NCBI GenBank assembly: GCA_025617745.1
Contig: CM046853.1
Coordinates: 30,865,313-30,929,312 of the forward strand
DNA from: Heliocidaris erythrogramma
Lineage: Eukaryota; Echinodermata; Echinoidea; Camarodonta; Echinometridae
Direction: 5' to 3'
DNA: 64,000 bases
The notes beneath the pieces are model-generated. The model was not told the origin of the DNA. It ran no database searches and saw only the letters and a program-made list of their open reading frames with translations. The position numbers were made by a program, and so were the translations under genes. The first letter of the stretch is position 1. The number at the start of each line of letters is the position of its first letter. Of the stretch, positions 1 to 11,092 are shown one piece after another.

Positions 1-484
1 AAAGGGGGCACCTATCAGAATTTTTAAAATGCACTTATCAAGGGAGAAAAGGGCACATATTGCGGAAAAAAGGGGGCAATCATTATACTTGCAAAGGGGC
101 ACTTATTAGAAGGAAAAAAGGGCACTTATCAAAGAGAATGGGGGCATTTTTCAGAAATAAAAAGGGAGCTTTTGGGGTACTTCGAAAAGTGGGGGGGGGG
201 CACTGTGCACCTCCCCCCCTCCCCCCGGCATGCTACCCCTGCATACATACATATACATCCATTACGCATATTCATATACATTTATTATTTTTTAACCGTT
301 ACTAGTACATGTACTTGCGTTGCTTTCTGAATAGCGCCCTCTGCAACAAAAACAAGATTTTCATTTCTTACAAAGGAGTTATAGAACTTGTGACCTTGAA
401 ATCTCTACAGGATGTGTACTTAAACCTGTGCAAAGTTTTGCAGAATTTTGTGTAAGTCTGCAAAAGGGATGAAGTAATAGGTCA
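1..484. repeat. Degenerate G-rich/C-rich dispersed repeat, left edge
   Basis: The first 200 bases hold about six degenerate copies of a short unit built on GGGGCACTTATCA followed by an A-rich spacer, ending in a G run and C runs near 190-230. This looks like the internal part or 3' end of an old mobile element cut by the window edge. Bases 240-484 are AT-rich with no recognisable gene. No further NAB exon was found here, so the next exon probably lies beyond base 1. Confidence 0.4.
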
Positions 485-1611
485 GGAGCCTGTCCCGAAA
501 TAGTCACCCATGTTACCCATAAGATTTGACTCCTTACTTAGACCATCTAAGTCATTGACAAAAAGGTTGTCAGCCTGACCGTAGCCGCCGGGTTTAGCCC
601 CCAGAGCCCCCAAAAGAGGCCCCAAAGTCGGGTTGATTTCACCCTATGGTTTTAATTGGTCTTTTAATTAATAAGTTATTACATTGTGAAAATGGTATTG
701 CTTTCTCAAAAGTAGCCAAAAGATATCGTCAGGATTATGTAAACATACCCATTGACCATCTGACAAGGCATAATAGAGGAGCTTGCTCAGTATCTCTGCA
801 ATTAACACATGAATAGTACATTTCAGCCTGGCAGTCACATACCACAGATACCTGAAAAGCTCTTCTATTATGCCTTGTCAAACAGGTGAAGATGGACAAC
901 GGGTGTGTGTACATAATCCTGACAATACTTTTTGGCTACTTTGAGAAAGCAATACATTTTTCATAATCCAATAACTTATTAATCAAAAGACCAATTAACA
1001 CCAAATTGCACCTCAAGAAGATTATTATACTCAAAATTATGTTATGAAAAATGTAAAGTGAATTGAATAAAATGCTTTTGAATTATCATAGTCAGAAGGT
1101 AAGAAAACAGTGTTTCTTTACATACAGGGCATAGTGGGGGGCGGGGGCCGCTAAGCACTGTTAAAGGGCACTTTGGGGTTTTCATTTCAGGGGGTCTGAC
1201 ACCCCCTTCCTGAAGGACAATTTTGTCAGTTTATATATTTTTGGAATGTACATCCATAGCTCTTCCTTCTGACAAAATTTGGTCCCTGAGCTTCAAGGGG
1301 AAAATTTACCCCAATTTTTAGGAGCCGTCTGACACCCCATCCCGATGGAAATTTTTGTCACTTTTTTTGTGTTTTGTAAATTCCAGTCATACTACTTCCT
1401 ACTGACAAAGTTTGGTGCATGGGGGAGATGGGGTGAAATCGACCTGACTTTGGGGTCTCTTTTGGGGGCTCTGGGGGCTAAACCCGGCGGCTACGGTCAG
1501 GCTGAAAACTTTTTTGTCAATGACTTAGATGGTCTAAGTAACTTTAAGGGGTCAAATTTTATGGGTCAAATCTTACGGGTAAAATGGGGTGACTATTTTG
1601 GGACAGGCTCC
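485..1611. mobile_element. Foldback element with long inverted arms and an inner palindrome
   Basis: The left arm begins GGAGCCTGTCCC and runs to about 650. The right arm (about 1430-1611) is its reverse complement and ends GGGACAGGCTCC. Between them is a second, independent palindrome (about 650-1005) and a roughly 140-bp direct duplication (about 1195-1440) whose copies both begin TCTGACACCCC. No target-site duplication could be fixed and no coding sequence is visible. The element ends 36 bases short of the splice donor of the NAB exon, so it sits in the following intron. Confidence 0.7.
650..1005. repeat. Inner palindrome with arms of about 150 bp
   Basis: Left-arm landmarks TTAATTGGTCTTTTAATTAA, TATTGCTTTCTCAAA and GACAAGGCATAATAGA recur as reverse complements between about 855 and 1005. 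Arm identity looks high by eye, with scattered mismatches. The centre is about 50 bases. It occupies only the left half of the larger foldback element, which suggests one palindromic element inserted in another. Confidence 0.65.
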
Positions 1612-1647
1612 CAGACTATAACTTTAAATCAGAGGTCTAATACTCAC

Positions 1648-2196
1648 TTCATGTAGTGTGAGAGGTTTCTCTAGCTTGCGCTTGGAGTCAAATCTGCCAT
1701 AGATGCTGGACCACTTGTGTATCTCTTCCATCCTATTTGGGTGGTCTGGAGACATACCGAAGATGTACTCCACTTCTCTTGTGATCTTCTTGTTCATTGG
1801 CAGTGGGGACAGACCCTCGGAATGTATCACGTTCTCCGCCGACCCACGGATGTTCTCGATGGTCTCATGGCTCAGGGTTGGGTTGTCCGAGCGACCGATG
1901 GGAGCCGAGTTGATAGCCGCGGGGGAAGGAGAGGACAGGTTCCCGATGGGGCGGAAGCTGGGAGGAGTGGTGGTGGAGATCTGGTGGGAGGTTCCCGGAG
2001 ACATGCGACTGGGCGTGGCACTGGTGGTGGAGGGGTGTCCAGGCGAGGAGGAGGATGTTGATGCATTCCCGTGCTGCCATCTTCCGGGGGTGTGGTGGCC
2101 AGAGGGTAGGCTGCCATGAGGCTGGAGGTTGACAGCTAGTGGAATGTCTATACTGGACATCTGACTGTGATGGGCTTGTTGTGATGCTAGTGGCTC
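1648..2196 (-). CDS. NAB: NAB corepressor, coding exon 2 (residues 88-270)
   Basis: Internal exon of 549 nt (183 codons, phase 0 at both ends). The acceptor is TTTTGTAG before 2196 and the donor is GTGAGT at 1647-1642. It continues in frame from the exon at 3416-3676. The first two thirds are low-complexity Ser/Thr/Pro/His linker. The last part, with IYGRFDSKR and LTLHE, matches the start of the second conserved NAB domain (NCD2) as I know it from vertebrate NAB1/NAB2. NAB proteins bind EGR-type zinc-finger factors in the nucleus and repress them. Later exons lie left of the window, so the gene is partial here. The family call rests mainly on the upstream exon. Confidence 0.85.
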
Positions 2197-2440
2197 CTAC
2201 AAAATAGGAGGGTTAAGTTTATTGGTAGTGGAGTGATTTGTCAATATCTCAGTTGCTGATGTATATGAGCTCAAGGTATAATGCTAAAAACATAAGGTTC
2301 CTGAAGTGCCTGAATGCTGGTACTATCCAAGTCATTTTCAAATAATGTCTATTCCAATAAAATTCATGAAAACAAAAATGAAAAAAAGAAGTAGAAATAA
2401 ACTGTAAAACATGTAATCTAGTTGTACAAAAACACGTTAA

Positions 2441-2865
2441 AGACCTCAGCCTGACCGAATTTTGAAATATACACTTTATTCATCCACGGGGAGCTATATA
2501 TTTTCTGAACAATTTGAAACCAACTTCATGAGATTCCGTTTCCTGTGGAATGAGTAACAGCGTCCCGAATGTTGAGCCCCGGTGGTTTGGGCCCCGTCTC
2601 TGAGGAACGCTACTTTGCGGGGGGTGAAAATTTGATGACGACATATCGTGTAGACGCACTCGGAGGTGTATACATGACATGTCATCACACGTCTAGCGAC
2701 CCCCTGCAGTGTTACGCCATAGGGAGGGGGCGAACCAAAAAAATTATCTTTTTTATTTTTTATGGATAAACGGAGACGAAAATTTATGAATAACCAGGGT
2801 AATTATATTCTTTGTTTACTAAGCTTTACGTCAATATATGGTTGTTTTTGGTCAGGCTTACGTCT
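2441..2865. mobile_element. TTAA-flanked MITE, family T1 copy 1
   Basis: Flanked by TTAA at 2437-2440 and 2866-2869. Terminal inverted repeats begin AGACCTCAGCCTGACC on the left and AGACGTAAGCCTGACC on the right. It lies in the NAB intron. A second copy lies in the opposite orientation at 38975-39419. Short open frames in the two copies share a peptide ([12 protein letters not shown]), but that only reflects the shared DNA. TTAA targeting is characteristic of piggyBac-type transposases, so a piggyBac-dependent non-autonomous element is inferred. Confidence 0.8.
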
Positions 2866-2928
2866 TTAAACAAATCGACTGAGAAAAAGGTAAACGAGAC
2901 ATTTAGGGACTAATTATATCTGTAGGCC

Positions 2929-3037
2929 CAGGGGCGGATCCAGGATTGAGTAAAAGAGGGGGCACAAAAATGAAAGTTTGTGAAAAGGTAGAACCGTATT
3001 TTTTTGGTGTCGCCAGCTTCTCGAAAAGTCGCTCAGT

Positions 3038-3070
<33 letters not shown>

Positions 3071-3313
3071 AGGGACAAAAAAAAAATTTTCGCCAAATCT
3101 TCAAAAACCTTCGAAAATCGCTCAGTAAGGGGTTATGGGGTCCAGTTTCCCTCCGTAATTCCTTGACAAGCAAAAAAAAAAAAAAAAAAAAGGTCTTCAC
3201 TCCAAAAGGGGGGGCACAATCGATAAATGGCGGATCATCTATGGTAAAAATTCATACTTCACTTCCAAAAGGGGGGGCACGGGCCGGCCGTGCCCCCCCT
3301 GGATCCGCCACTG
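2929..3313. mobile_element. hAT-like MITE with poly-G core
   Basis: Starts CAGGGGCGGATCCAGG and ends CCTGGATCCGCCACTG. It is bordered by a perfect 8-bp duplication TGTAGGCC at 2921-2928 and 3314-3321, as expected for hAT transposition. The inside has a G run of about 31 bases (3039-3069), an A run, and repeated GGGGGGGCAC motifs. There is no transposase. It lies in the NAB intron, 63 bases from the preceding TTAA element. Confidence 0.85.
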
Positions 3314-3415
3314 TGTAGGCCTACATGTACATGTGCAATGTTGTAGGGTAGATGACATGAAATCAAAAAGTTATTTTTGTATTTCTTTATTCTTATAGTA
3401 AGTTGTAATTCATAC

Positions 3416-3676
3416 CTGAAAAGCTGCTGGATTTGCCACCCATTCCTGCAGGGCTTTCTGCAGACGTCTCACATGGAGGGGTTTGCTCCCCATGCCTACC
3501 AACGACATGATCTCCAAGAACTCGTCCTCCCCGGCCTCGCAGAGCTGCTGGACGTCGTCTCCACCCTGGAGGATGAAGTTGGCGTAGTAAGGGAGCAGAT
3601 TGGCCCTGTCAAGGACCCGGTAGAGCTGGAGCTCACTCAGAGTTTGGGGCATGGACTGACGCCTACTTTCAGCCAT
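3416..3676 (-). CDS. NAB: NAB corepressor, first coding exon (residues 1-87)
   Basis: This exon encodes the start Met and almost the whole first conserved domain of NAB proteins (NCD1), a SAM-like helical domain that binds EGR factors and oligomerises. Diagnostic stretches are [37 protein letters not shown] and [17 protein letters not shown], near-identical to vertebrate NAB1/NAB2. The start ATG (3676-3674) has a good context (CAACATGGC) and sits directly before the domain, as in the family. The donor GTATGA follows CAG at 3416, leaving phase 0 into the exon at 2196. The product is a nuclear transcriptional corepressor. One gene is expected in a non-vertebrate, so a 1/2 suffix is not assigned. 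Confidence 0.95.
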
Positions 3677-5025
3677 GTTGCTTGGTAAGTTGACATAGGA
3701 TGGAATTCCAAGCTAACTGTGCGTCAATGCTTGGGGTAACACATGAAAAAAGAATCAAAACGAAATGAGCACAAACGCGTGGAAAAAATCTCCGATAATC
3801 AATGCTAATGGCTACAGACCAGTTTGTCTAGGGTCCATACAGTGTAAGTCTGTAATTCCAAACTTTAAAACTTTTCAAATGGCTGCAGTAGGACAGCAAG
3901 TTCAAAATCCTCAATGATGAGGATGATGATAATAAAAATAATCATCATCATCATAATAACAAACACAATTACTACTAGTAGAAGTCTACTACTAGTAGTT
4001 TACTACTACTACTACTATTAATAATAATGATAATTTTTTTTAAAATAATAATAGGTGTAGGCCGAATTGTAATAATAACTGCAACAACAATGATAAATAT
4101 TTTTTAAAATCCTGATACTGATAATAAGAAACAACATAGTGCAGGAGATATGCAAATATACTCTATGCATAAAATTTAATTATATCATTACCCCCAGCAA
4201 AGAGAGCTTTCTGCAGCTTAAGCATTCAAGTTTCCTTGTTTCATTTTTCTTATACTTCACTCTACATGTAATACATGAATAATTGATTATCATGCAGGCA
4301 AATAGAATACATGTACCAAATATAGAGCTTATAATACATGTAGGAGTATAATCATTATCATATCTAATTGATAAAACAAGATTTTAAATTAAAATCTTAT
4401 TTTATTTTATGAAATATTATCTTAGATATTAGAAGCAAAACATGTCATCATTCTATGCCATATTCACTTTGTTATTTATAACTTTAAAACACAAATTTTG
4501 AAGAAAAAAAAATGTTAATAAATAAATCAAATTTAAAAGAATCAGGATTAGAAGTATATATGTAGTAGGCTCTATTTCACAAAATGTATTCTTATTCACA
4601 TAATTCACTGTAATGATCTGTATATCATAAACTTTATGATTACATGCCTACACTAAACTCATTGATGTCCATATTCTCCTGGTTTTTATATTTTTTCCCT
4701 ATAATGTTGACTGGAAAGTATTTTCCATTTAGGTGAATATAATCTACTTAAACCCCACACCTCTCAATACGCTTTCTCTCTCTTTTTCTTTCTTCTTTTC
4801 TTCCTGTATTTTGGAGCTGTAATATCACACATTTAAATATTACAAAGGCATCATAACGTACGGCATAACGTACATACATGGCAAGTGTCAGTGATAAGCT
4901 ACATACATGTACATGATGTAGCTAGTCAGAAAGTTACCACAAAAGTTGAAATACGTTACTACATTACAATATGTTATCATGGTTTAAGAGTATGAACCAT
5001 ACATCCAAGTGTCTCCAAAAAGTTA
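3677..5025. other. AT-rich DNA upstream of the NAB start
   Basis: No gene recognised. The stretch holds short ATC/TAC-type simple repeats (about 3915-4030), AT-rich unique DNA, a short pyrimidine run (about 4770-4800), and two nearby CATAACGTAC motifs (about 4854-4875). It probably contains the 5' UTR and part of the first intron or promoter of NAB. No exon border could be fixed. Confidence 0.5.
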
Positions 5026-5028
5026 TGA

Positions 5029-5056
5029 GCTCCGCCCCGCCCGCCCCGCCCCAGTC
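5029..5056 (-). promoter_or_regulatory. GC-box cluster upstream of NAB
   Basis: A run of overlapping CCGCCCC/CCCGCCCC boxes (GGGGCGGG on the gene strand) sits in otherwise AT-rich DNA about 1.36 kb upstream of the NAB start. It is followed by a roughly 170-bp C-rich stretch. Such clusters bind Sp1/KLF-type factors in animals. A core-promoter role is inferred only from position and composition. Confidence 0.4.
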
Positions 5057-5639
5057 ACGCCAGTGGCAGTACTAGTTGCTAAAGCAACAGGGCCTCAGAG
5101 GCACATATGACCCCTACCAATTATCCCGACGTGACAACCACCACCCCGCCGGCCACCCCGCACCCTCAGCCCCTATCCATGGCCCCAACCCAGCTCCTGG
5201 CCCACTGTACCTGCACCCGACAAATATGAAATAGTAACGCGACAATTTTGGTTATTTCAAAAAATCATTTACCAAGTTATATGAAACGTTGAGAAAATTT
5301 CTGCTAGTAAAGTTGTATGTTTCTCTCAATCAAGACGTGCAGCTTGCAATTCGATAAGCGCCTTGTTGTACACGATGTATGCTGGTATGGCGTACAGTGT
5401 GCTACTATGTGTTGTAGAGATTTGGCACACAGCGTGTCACCCTCACAAGCCGACGAAAAACACCTCGAAATAACACAGGTTAAATTAATCGAACGGTCTT
5501 AAAACTTATCAAATCGCCTCCAAAATGTCTCCTTAGTCAAATCAGGTCTCTTATAATGAACAACATAGCTTCTAATCGACAAAATTTGCCAAAAAGTCAA
5601 ATACGGTTGGCTTTTCCCCACCCTTGTAACACGCTTGTA

Positions 5640-5830
5640 TTGAGTGCGTGGGGGTCGCGAGCGAACGCGCGAGGGTGGTGCAGCTTCGTACGTCACCGTG
5701 TAATCGGGGGTCGGGATTGGTTAAAAACGGACATGTGATACAGTTTGCCGCCCCCGTGTCCTAGGGGTGCCTAGGGGTACGAAAAGGGTGCACACATTGA
5801 CCTGGGTCAGCGCAGCAGGTGCACTGCGGC
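5640..5830 (-). promoter_or_regulatory. GC-rich promoter-like zone with EGR-like, CRE-like and CCAAT-like sites
   Basis: Visible sites are GCGTGGGGG at 5646-5654 and CGCCCCCGT at 5749-5757, each one mismatch from the EGR consensus GCG(T/G)GGGCG. Also present are TACGTCA near 5689, an inverted CCAAT box (GATTGG) near 5716, and TGACCTGGGTCA near 5800. The zone is CpG-rich unlike its surroundings and lies 2.0-2.1 kb upstream of the NAB start. EGR factors are known to induce NAB genes as feedback, so the EGR-like sites fit, but function is inferred. Confidence 0.4.
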
Positions 5831-6057
5831 AATAACAGGGTAAGGAGTGGGGCATTGAAGTAAAAGGAGAAAGGATGGCGCTTACGACTTCGTTTTTATT
5901 CCAGTAAGGACTCGGACACTGCCTGGTTTTAGGTTCAGGTAAAGTTGAGACTCATACCAATCATCAGGATATCTTTAAAGAGATGAAAATGCATAAAACC
6001 CTCAGGACAGTGACTGAAATATAACTGGAATTTTATGTCAACGATATTCCCCCTCCA

Positions 6058-6082
6058 TCTCTCTCTCTCTCTCTATATAATG

Positions 6083-6125
<43 letters not shown>

Positions 6126-6480
6126 CTTCTTTTTCCGTCTCACCTATAGCTTCTCTTCTTTGTTTTGACTCTCTCTCCCTCTCTCCATGTTCTATAGTTC
6201 TCTCTCTCTCTCTCTCTCTCTCTCGATCTTTCTCTATTATCTTCGGACCGTTCGTACGTTCTTATCATTCTCAATCAAAATTCTGCAATCTTCAATACCA
6301 CTTCAGGCCTAACTGTGAAATATGTTTTACAGGCCGGCAAATGGAACCAACCCCCCCCCCCCCCCCAAAAAAAAAAAAAAAAACAACAACAACAACAAAA
6401 CGAACAAACAAACAAAACAAAACAAAACCAAAACAAAACAAAACAAAACAAAACAAAACAAAGACAAAAACAAAAACAAA
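6058..6480. repeat. Simple repeats: (CT)n, (AT)n, poly-C/A, (AAAAC)n
   Basis: Contains (CT)n at about 6058-6073 and 6198-6224, (AT)n at about 6074-6122, a C run then A run at 6350-6380, and (AAAAC)n to about 6480. The open frames through this stretch are low-complexity artefacts. Confidence 0.9.
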
Positions 6481-6938
6481 ACCCATTATAGATCCCTCCC
6501 GTTGACCTGTTTAACCCCGCATAATATTTTGATTATGTTGGCATGTAACATTGTACGTTGGCAAATGTAAGCATAATATTATCACTCCTATCTTTATCAT
6601 GTTTATAACACATTCACTTAGATTCCCTATCCCTGCCAGTGATTTGAGAAAAGTTTGCATTTACATATACAGGGCGTCCCAGAAAAAACGAAACCCTTAA
6701 ACAAAGGGTTATTGTGGCCACACTATGTGCTCTATGACAATAATTATCTATTTTACATAAACTAGGAGTATTGTGCTTTTAAATGATACCTTGATGGCAT
6801 TCATCTGTACATGCTTTACTGAGCAGCAGCATTTTGAATATGACATGTAAAAACTTAGTTGTGCCAGATTTCGGTAATACCGTGAAAAAACGGAAAAACA
6901 TGACCCAAACTCGAGAAGACTGTTTTCATCTTGTTTCT

Positions 6939-7700
6939 GGGCGTTGTGGCGTGCGCCTGTAATCCAGCTAACAGTGAAAGTTATAAACTGATTCAGCGGA
7001 CCCAGGTTCGAGACCGAGTCACGTCTTTCGGATGGTGACGTTAAAGGGAAGGTAAACCCTGGACTTTTGGCCTACTGAGAGTGTTAAGAGCACAATTCTT
7101 GACATTACTGTGAAAATTTACCTCTTATGAACGCTTGACGGTGGAGTAATTCACACTTTTGTGAGCAATGATCGTCTGCTACAGCCTGCTATCGGGGTTG
7201 GCCATATTTTTGATTCACCCGCGCTATGATGACGTTTTGTCGGACATGCCAAGGGGGAACTGTGATTGGCTGAAATTCGTAACGTCTTGTTCATTTTTAT
7301 TATATTGGAGCATCCGAACGCCTGGCAGTACACCATTTTGAAACGCGTAATAATGGCGGCATCCGGGTACTTCTGGTCCGAGAGGTCCGACAAAACGTCA
7401 CAGGGCGGGGCTTATCTGTTCAAAATGGCGACGCACACGATCGATATAGGACCTTCTAGCAGACGACAAAATGATATTTCTAACTACATGTTGACGGCGT
7501 TAGGGGGGGGGGGCCAAATGTGTTGAAATTCGACATATATAATCAACAATGTGCCCTTCAACTAAACAGCTAACTAAATCGCCAGGATTTACTTTCCCTT
7601 TAAAGGTCAGTCCCCAGACGTAAATAATCATATCTGATTGACTGATTGATATGATGATACACGTCGGCTGTAAAAAACAAATTACACACACACACACACA
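6939..7700 (+). mobile_element. 7SL-like SINE, copy 1, interrupted
   Basis: The head reads GGGCGTTGTGGCGTGCGCC then TGTAATCCAGCTA, with a B-box-like GGTTCGAGACC about 60 bases later. This order and wording follow the Alu domain of 7SL RNA (GTGGCGCGTGCCTGTAGTCCCAGCTA, written from general knowledge). The element continues after the inserted MITE and ends in a (CA)n tract near 7690. A complete second copy lies at 28076-28261 on the opposite strand, and the two agree base for base over most of their length. Confidence 0.7.
7045..7599. mobile_element. TTAA-flanked MITE inserted in the SINE
   Basis: Flanked by TTAA at 7041-7044 and 7600-7603. The inverted ends are AGGGAAGGTAAACCCTGG and AGGGAAAGTAAATCCTGG. 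The uninterrupted SINE copy at 28076-28261 shows the empty site (GACGTTAAAGGTC), so the borders are exact. No transposase is encoded. The open frames inside show no family signature. Confidence 0.9.
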
Positions 7701-8548
7701 CCCACACATTTCAATAATAAGGGGAAGGAAAATGCCCTCATTATAAAATAAAGGATGCTCAATGTATTGTCGATGTTAGGGGTAAAGAAAGGGCATGTTT
7801 TTCTATTGAAATGGTACCTGCAATCGAAATGAAAAGCAATTTTTGGCATTTTTCTGAACTGAAGTTTCTTTTAAGAAAATACCGGACAGAAAGGTGATGT
7901 TTTTCATAAAGATGAAGTTAATGGCACTTTCCATTGGCATCAAATGGTAATACAAGGTAGAAAGGCATATAAGGCAGAAGAAAAAAATCAAGATTGTGGC
8001 AATTTCCCAGGAATTTCCTCAGGAGGGGCACCTTTGCCATAACACGAAGGGCACTTTTCCATCTTTTGAGGAACACTATTGATTTTGAAAATGTTGGGGG
8101 TGTATGCCCCTGCCACCAATGGGAATTGGTATTAACCCGTGTTTTATGGATTTCTGACTGAATACATGCCATCAAAAAAGGGATGTTCAGGTATCTCTTA
8201 AAGCTGGTATAGTCATTTTTGCATTTGATACTAACATCTTCACGGTTTTCACTAACCCCAGGGAGCTCGATTGCACTGTGTGATCGAGTCAGCGACGGTG
8301 TACGGTACATTACACACAGTGCGATCGAGTCATTTGAATCGACGGTACAGTACGGGGAAAAGATCGGCTCGGCGAGGAAATTCCATTTTTTTCATCGAAA
8401 AAATCGTAAAATCGTAAAATCAAAGAGCCTGCTAGATAGTTACAGTAATTTTCTTGAAGTATAAATACAAATTTCTATCTTACCTGCCGAAATTAAGTGA
8501 TGCGATTAGCCATAAAATGGGCGAGGTCGACTTTGGATAGTTGTACCT

Positions 8549-8577
8549 GGAGCTCCAACGCTGCGCGTTGGAGCTCC
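8549..8577. repeat. Perfect 13-bp-arm hairpin
   Basis: Arms GGAGCTCCAACGC and its exact complement surround a 3-base loop (TGC). It lies near the inner edge of the right arm of the mariner-like element. GGGAGCTC also occurs near 8259, so the hairpin may be one end of another small element. Confidence 0.7.
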
Positions 8578-8797
8578 CTGGAGTTAGGTTTTCCCCAAAT
8601 CTGACACAACTGAGTATATACATGCCATTTTCAAAATGCTGCTGCTTGGTAAAGCATGTACGGATAGATGCCATTAATGTATCATTTAAAAGCATAATAC
8701 TTCTAGTTTATGGAAAATAGATAATTGTTGTCATACACATAGTGTGCTAACAATAACCCTTTGTTTTAGGGTTTCGTTTTTTCTGGGACGCACTGTA

Positions 8798-10020
8798 AAT
8801 GTAAGATTTTTTTTTTAAATCTACTTGATGTCTCTTTTGCTTACAGCTAGGAGCAGTGACATGATTATCATTAATTCTACTTTTCAAATTTCACTGTGCA
8901 GCGCGATACACTTTAAAAAATAATATCCCCATTAGTAACTTTTACTCATTTATCCCATGTAGAATTTACATAAAAACATAAATTTTGCCACTTACGCACT
9001 CGATTTAAAATTAAATACAAAAGAACATTTATGTAATTTCAACTTGTATTAAGTTAGTATTGTTAACTCAAAGTAAGAAAGTGTACGTATTACTCAAACA
9101 ATTTATGTTTATTGTACTTATTTATTTAAGTAAAGACTGATGCAGTGCGTAATATAAGAATTTACATAATCATGAATATTCATTAAGACCAAGTTAATCT
9201 CTTTTTTAGAATTAAGCAATTCTTTTTTTGTGGTTGAATAAGAATTTAAGGAGTTTAAAATATTTCCTAATTCATTTAAGCAAACATAAGAAGATAATTG
9301 ATATTTCAGGAAAATTGTCAACCATTTTTCTTTTTAAGATGCTACGATCAAGTATAATTATATAAAATTCGGAGCCCTTTCAGTAGTTGTCAAATAAAGC
9401 GTATGTAATAGTGTATGTTGGTGATGGTGGTAGATAGTTGGTTAAATCCTAAATTGAAAGAGTGTTAGTGAATGTTAGATGGGTACAAGTATAATCGTGT
9501 CATAATTGGGTTTTTTTTTAATTGTTATCTATCATGATTAAAATACTTAAATTATTTACGTTAATGTAACTCAATTTAACTGAGTAAAGTTTTAAGCAAA
9601 ATAAGTAAATTCTACTTAAAATTCCCTGCTACAAATACTTACAATAATCATGGCAATCCGTTGACGAACTTTTTTTGAGTAATTTCAACAATTTTTTTTA
9701 CAGTGTAGACTAGCGATCATAAATATTGTAAAAGTTTCAATTAGGCTAATTTAAAAATCTAATCTAATCTACGATCAATTTAACACAGATCTTTATTATA
9801 TAACTTATCAAAATATATTGTCGTGACCATGGTGACAGTGAAATAATGGTCATGACACAACTCGAATACAATATGGATAGGAGATTTCAGCTGAACAAAA
9901 ACAATTCAAGAGGTCGTGTGATTTAATGCAAGAGTGTATGGTCAATTCTCGTTGTCCTGATTCGTGTGTAAATAACAAATTTCTCATTATCACTGCAAAA
10001 ACCGGGGTGGTAATCTTTCA
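8798..10020. other. AT-rich intergenic DNA
   Basis: No gene recognised. From about 9000 to 9714 there are many copies of TTACTCAA/TTGAGTAA and ACTTA/TAAGT in both orientations, ending in TTTTTTACAGTGTA at 9703-9716, which resembles the right end of the CACTGTAAAA TIR elements. The matching left end was not found, so an old element is only suspected. Confidence 0.4.
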
Positions 10021-10027
10021 TTAGCTC

Positions 10028-10265
10028 GGTATCTATACTGGGCAACACCGGATAAGACAGTGTTATAACACTGTCTTATCTGGTGTCTTATAGAACAACG
10101 CCATTATCGAATCAAACAGATTTAATCCCATTGATTTGTTTCCACGCTGGTGTTGTTTTAACACTGCCATGTTGGTGTTGTAGACAATGGAATTAATCAG
10201 TTTGATTCGATACCGGTGTTGTTCTAACATTTATCTGGTGTTGCCCAGTATAGATACTGAACTGG
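10028..10265. mobile_element. Foldback element built on GGTGTT/AACACC words
   Basis: The left part TATCTATACTGGGCAACACC is answered by GGTGTTGCCCAGTATAGATA on the right, and inner stretches (ATCGAATCAAAC; GTTTGATTCGAT) also pair. GGTGTT or AACACC recurs about ten times, several times as a short palindrome such as GTGTTGTTTTAACAC or GGTGTTGAATTAACACC. A related fragment lies at about 14745-14815. There is no coding capacity. Confidence 0.7.
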
Positions 10266-11013
10266 TGTTGAATTAACACCCTGGTTTTATAACTGCTGTT
10301 TAAGTTTGTTCTCATGAGCCCTTCAGGAGCACCAAAATAATGCAACTATAGGCTATACAAGTTGTTACAGCAAATACCATCATTTATAAAGACTTTATAT
10401 ATATATTTATTCCTTTAAAAACCAATAATCATCACTCATAATCATTATTACAGTCATTTCCTTTTGCAGTACAACTGTGTTACTTTTATTCCAGTCTGAT
10501 GTTCTACTTATATCTGTATACTCATCAGCAAAGACAAGTATACGACCATGCCAAATCATTATTGTATACAATTGCAATGAATTATCATACTTCCCCAACC
10601 AGGGCCATCTTGCACAAAAAGTTGCGTTTAAAAGCAACTAACAAATTAAACGAAAGCCCAAATACCTGATCCTAATTGGTTGAAAAACAAGTTGCCTTTA
10701 ATTTTTGACGGAGATGCGTTTAAACGAAACATTTTATGCAAGAGGGACATATACATAATTACCAATAATAAAATCAAAGAAAACTATCTTCGCGTACTAT
10801 ATTTACAGCACTCAGATTAGTATAAAGCTATACCTAACTTTGATGATATAAAAGAAGAAACTATACAAAATGAAAAGTCTGGAGTGGACAAAATGTTCTC
10901 CAACTATATCATGTTCCTATTTCAGGCAAATTGAAATGGTTCTTGAGCCAATTTAATTTGGTAGAGCTCTTAAATTCCTAGAATAGTAATAAGAGTAAAA
11001 TAGTAAATAGTAA

Positions 11014-11018
<5 letters not shown>

Positions 11019-11062
<44 letters not shown>
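11019..11062. repeat. (TA)n microsatellite
   Basis: About 22 uninterrupted TA units, flanked by a duplicated TAAATAGTAAATTTATATAT motif on both sides. Confidence 0.95.
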
Positions 11063-11067
<5 letters not shown>

Positions 11068-11092
11068 TAAATTTATATATATATACATTGAT

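Larger units (their letters stand above)
6670..8795. mobile_element. Mariner-like foldback element carrying nested insertions
   Basis: TA-flanked (6668-6669 and 8796-8797). The left end starts CAGGGCGTCCCAGAAAAAAC and the right end is its reverse complement with one change (CAGTGCGTCCCAG). The arms match for about 220 bp with scattered mismatches (left to about 6885, right from about 8580). TA target and CAGGGYGTCCCA-type ends are typical of Tc1/mariner elements. No transposase frame survives. The interior holds a SINE (6939-7700), itself split by a TTAA element (7045-7599), plus about 850 bp of unassigned repeat DNA. Confidence 0.75.

Noticed and set aside
6941-7020. Human Alu contamination
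   Set aside because: Wording is only partly Alu-like, the body and tail differ, and two copies share the same non-Alu body in opposite orientations within this genome.
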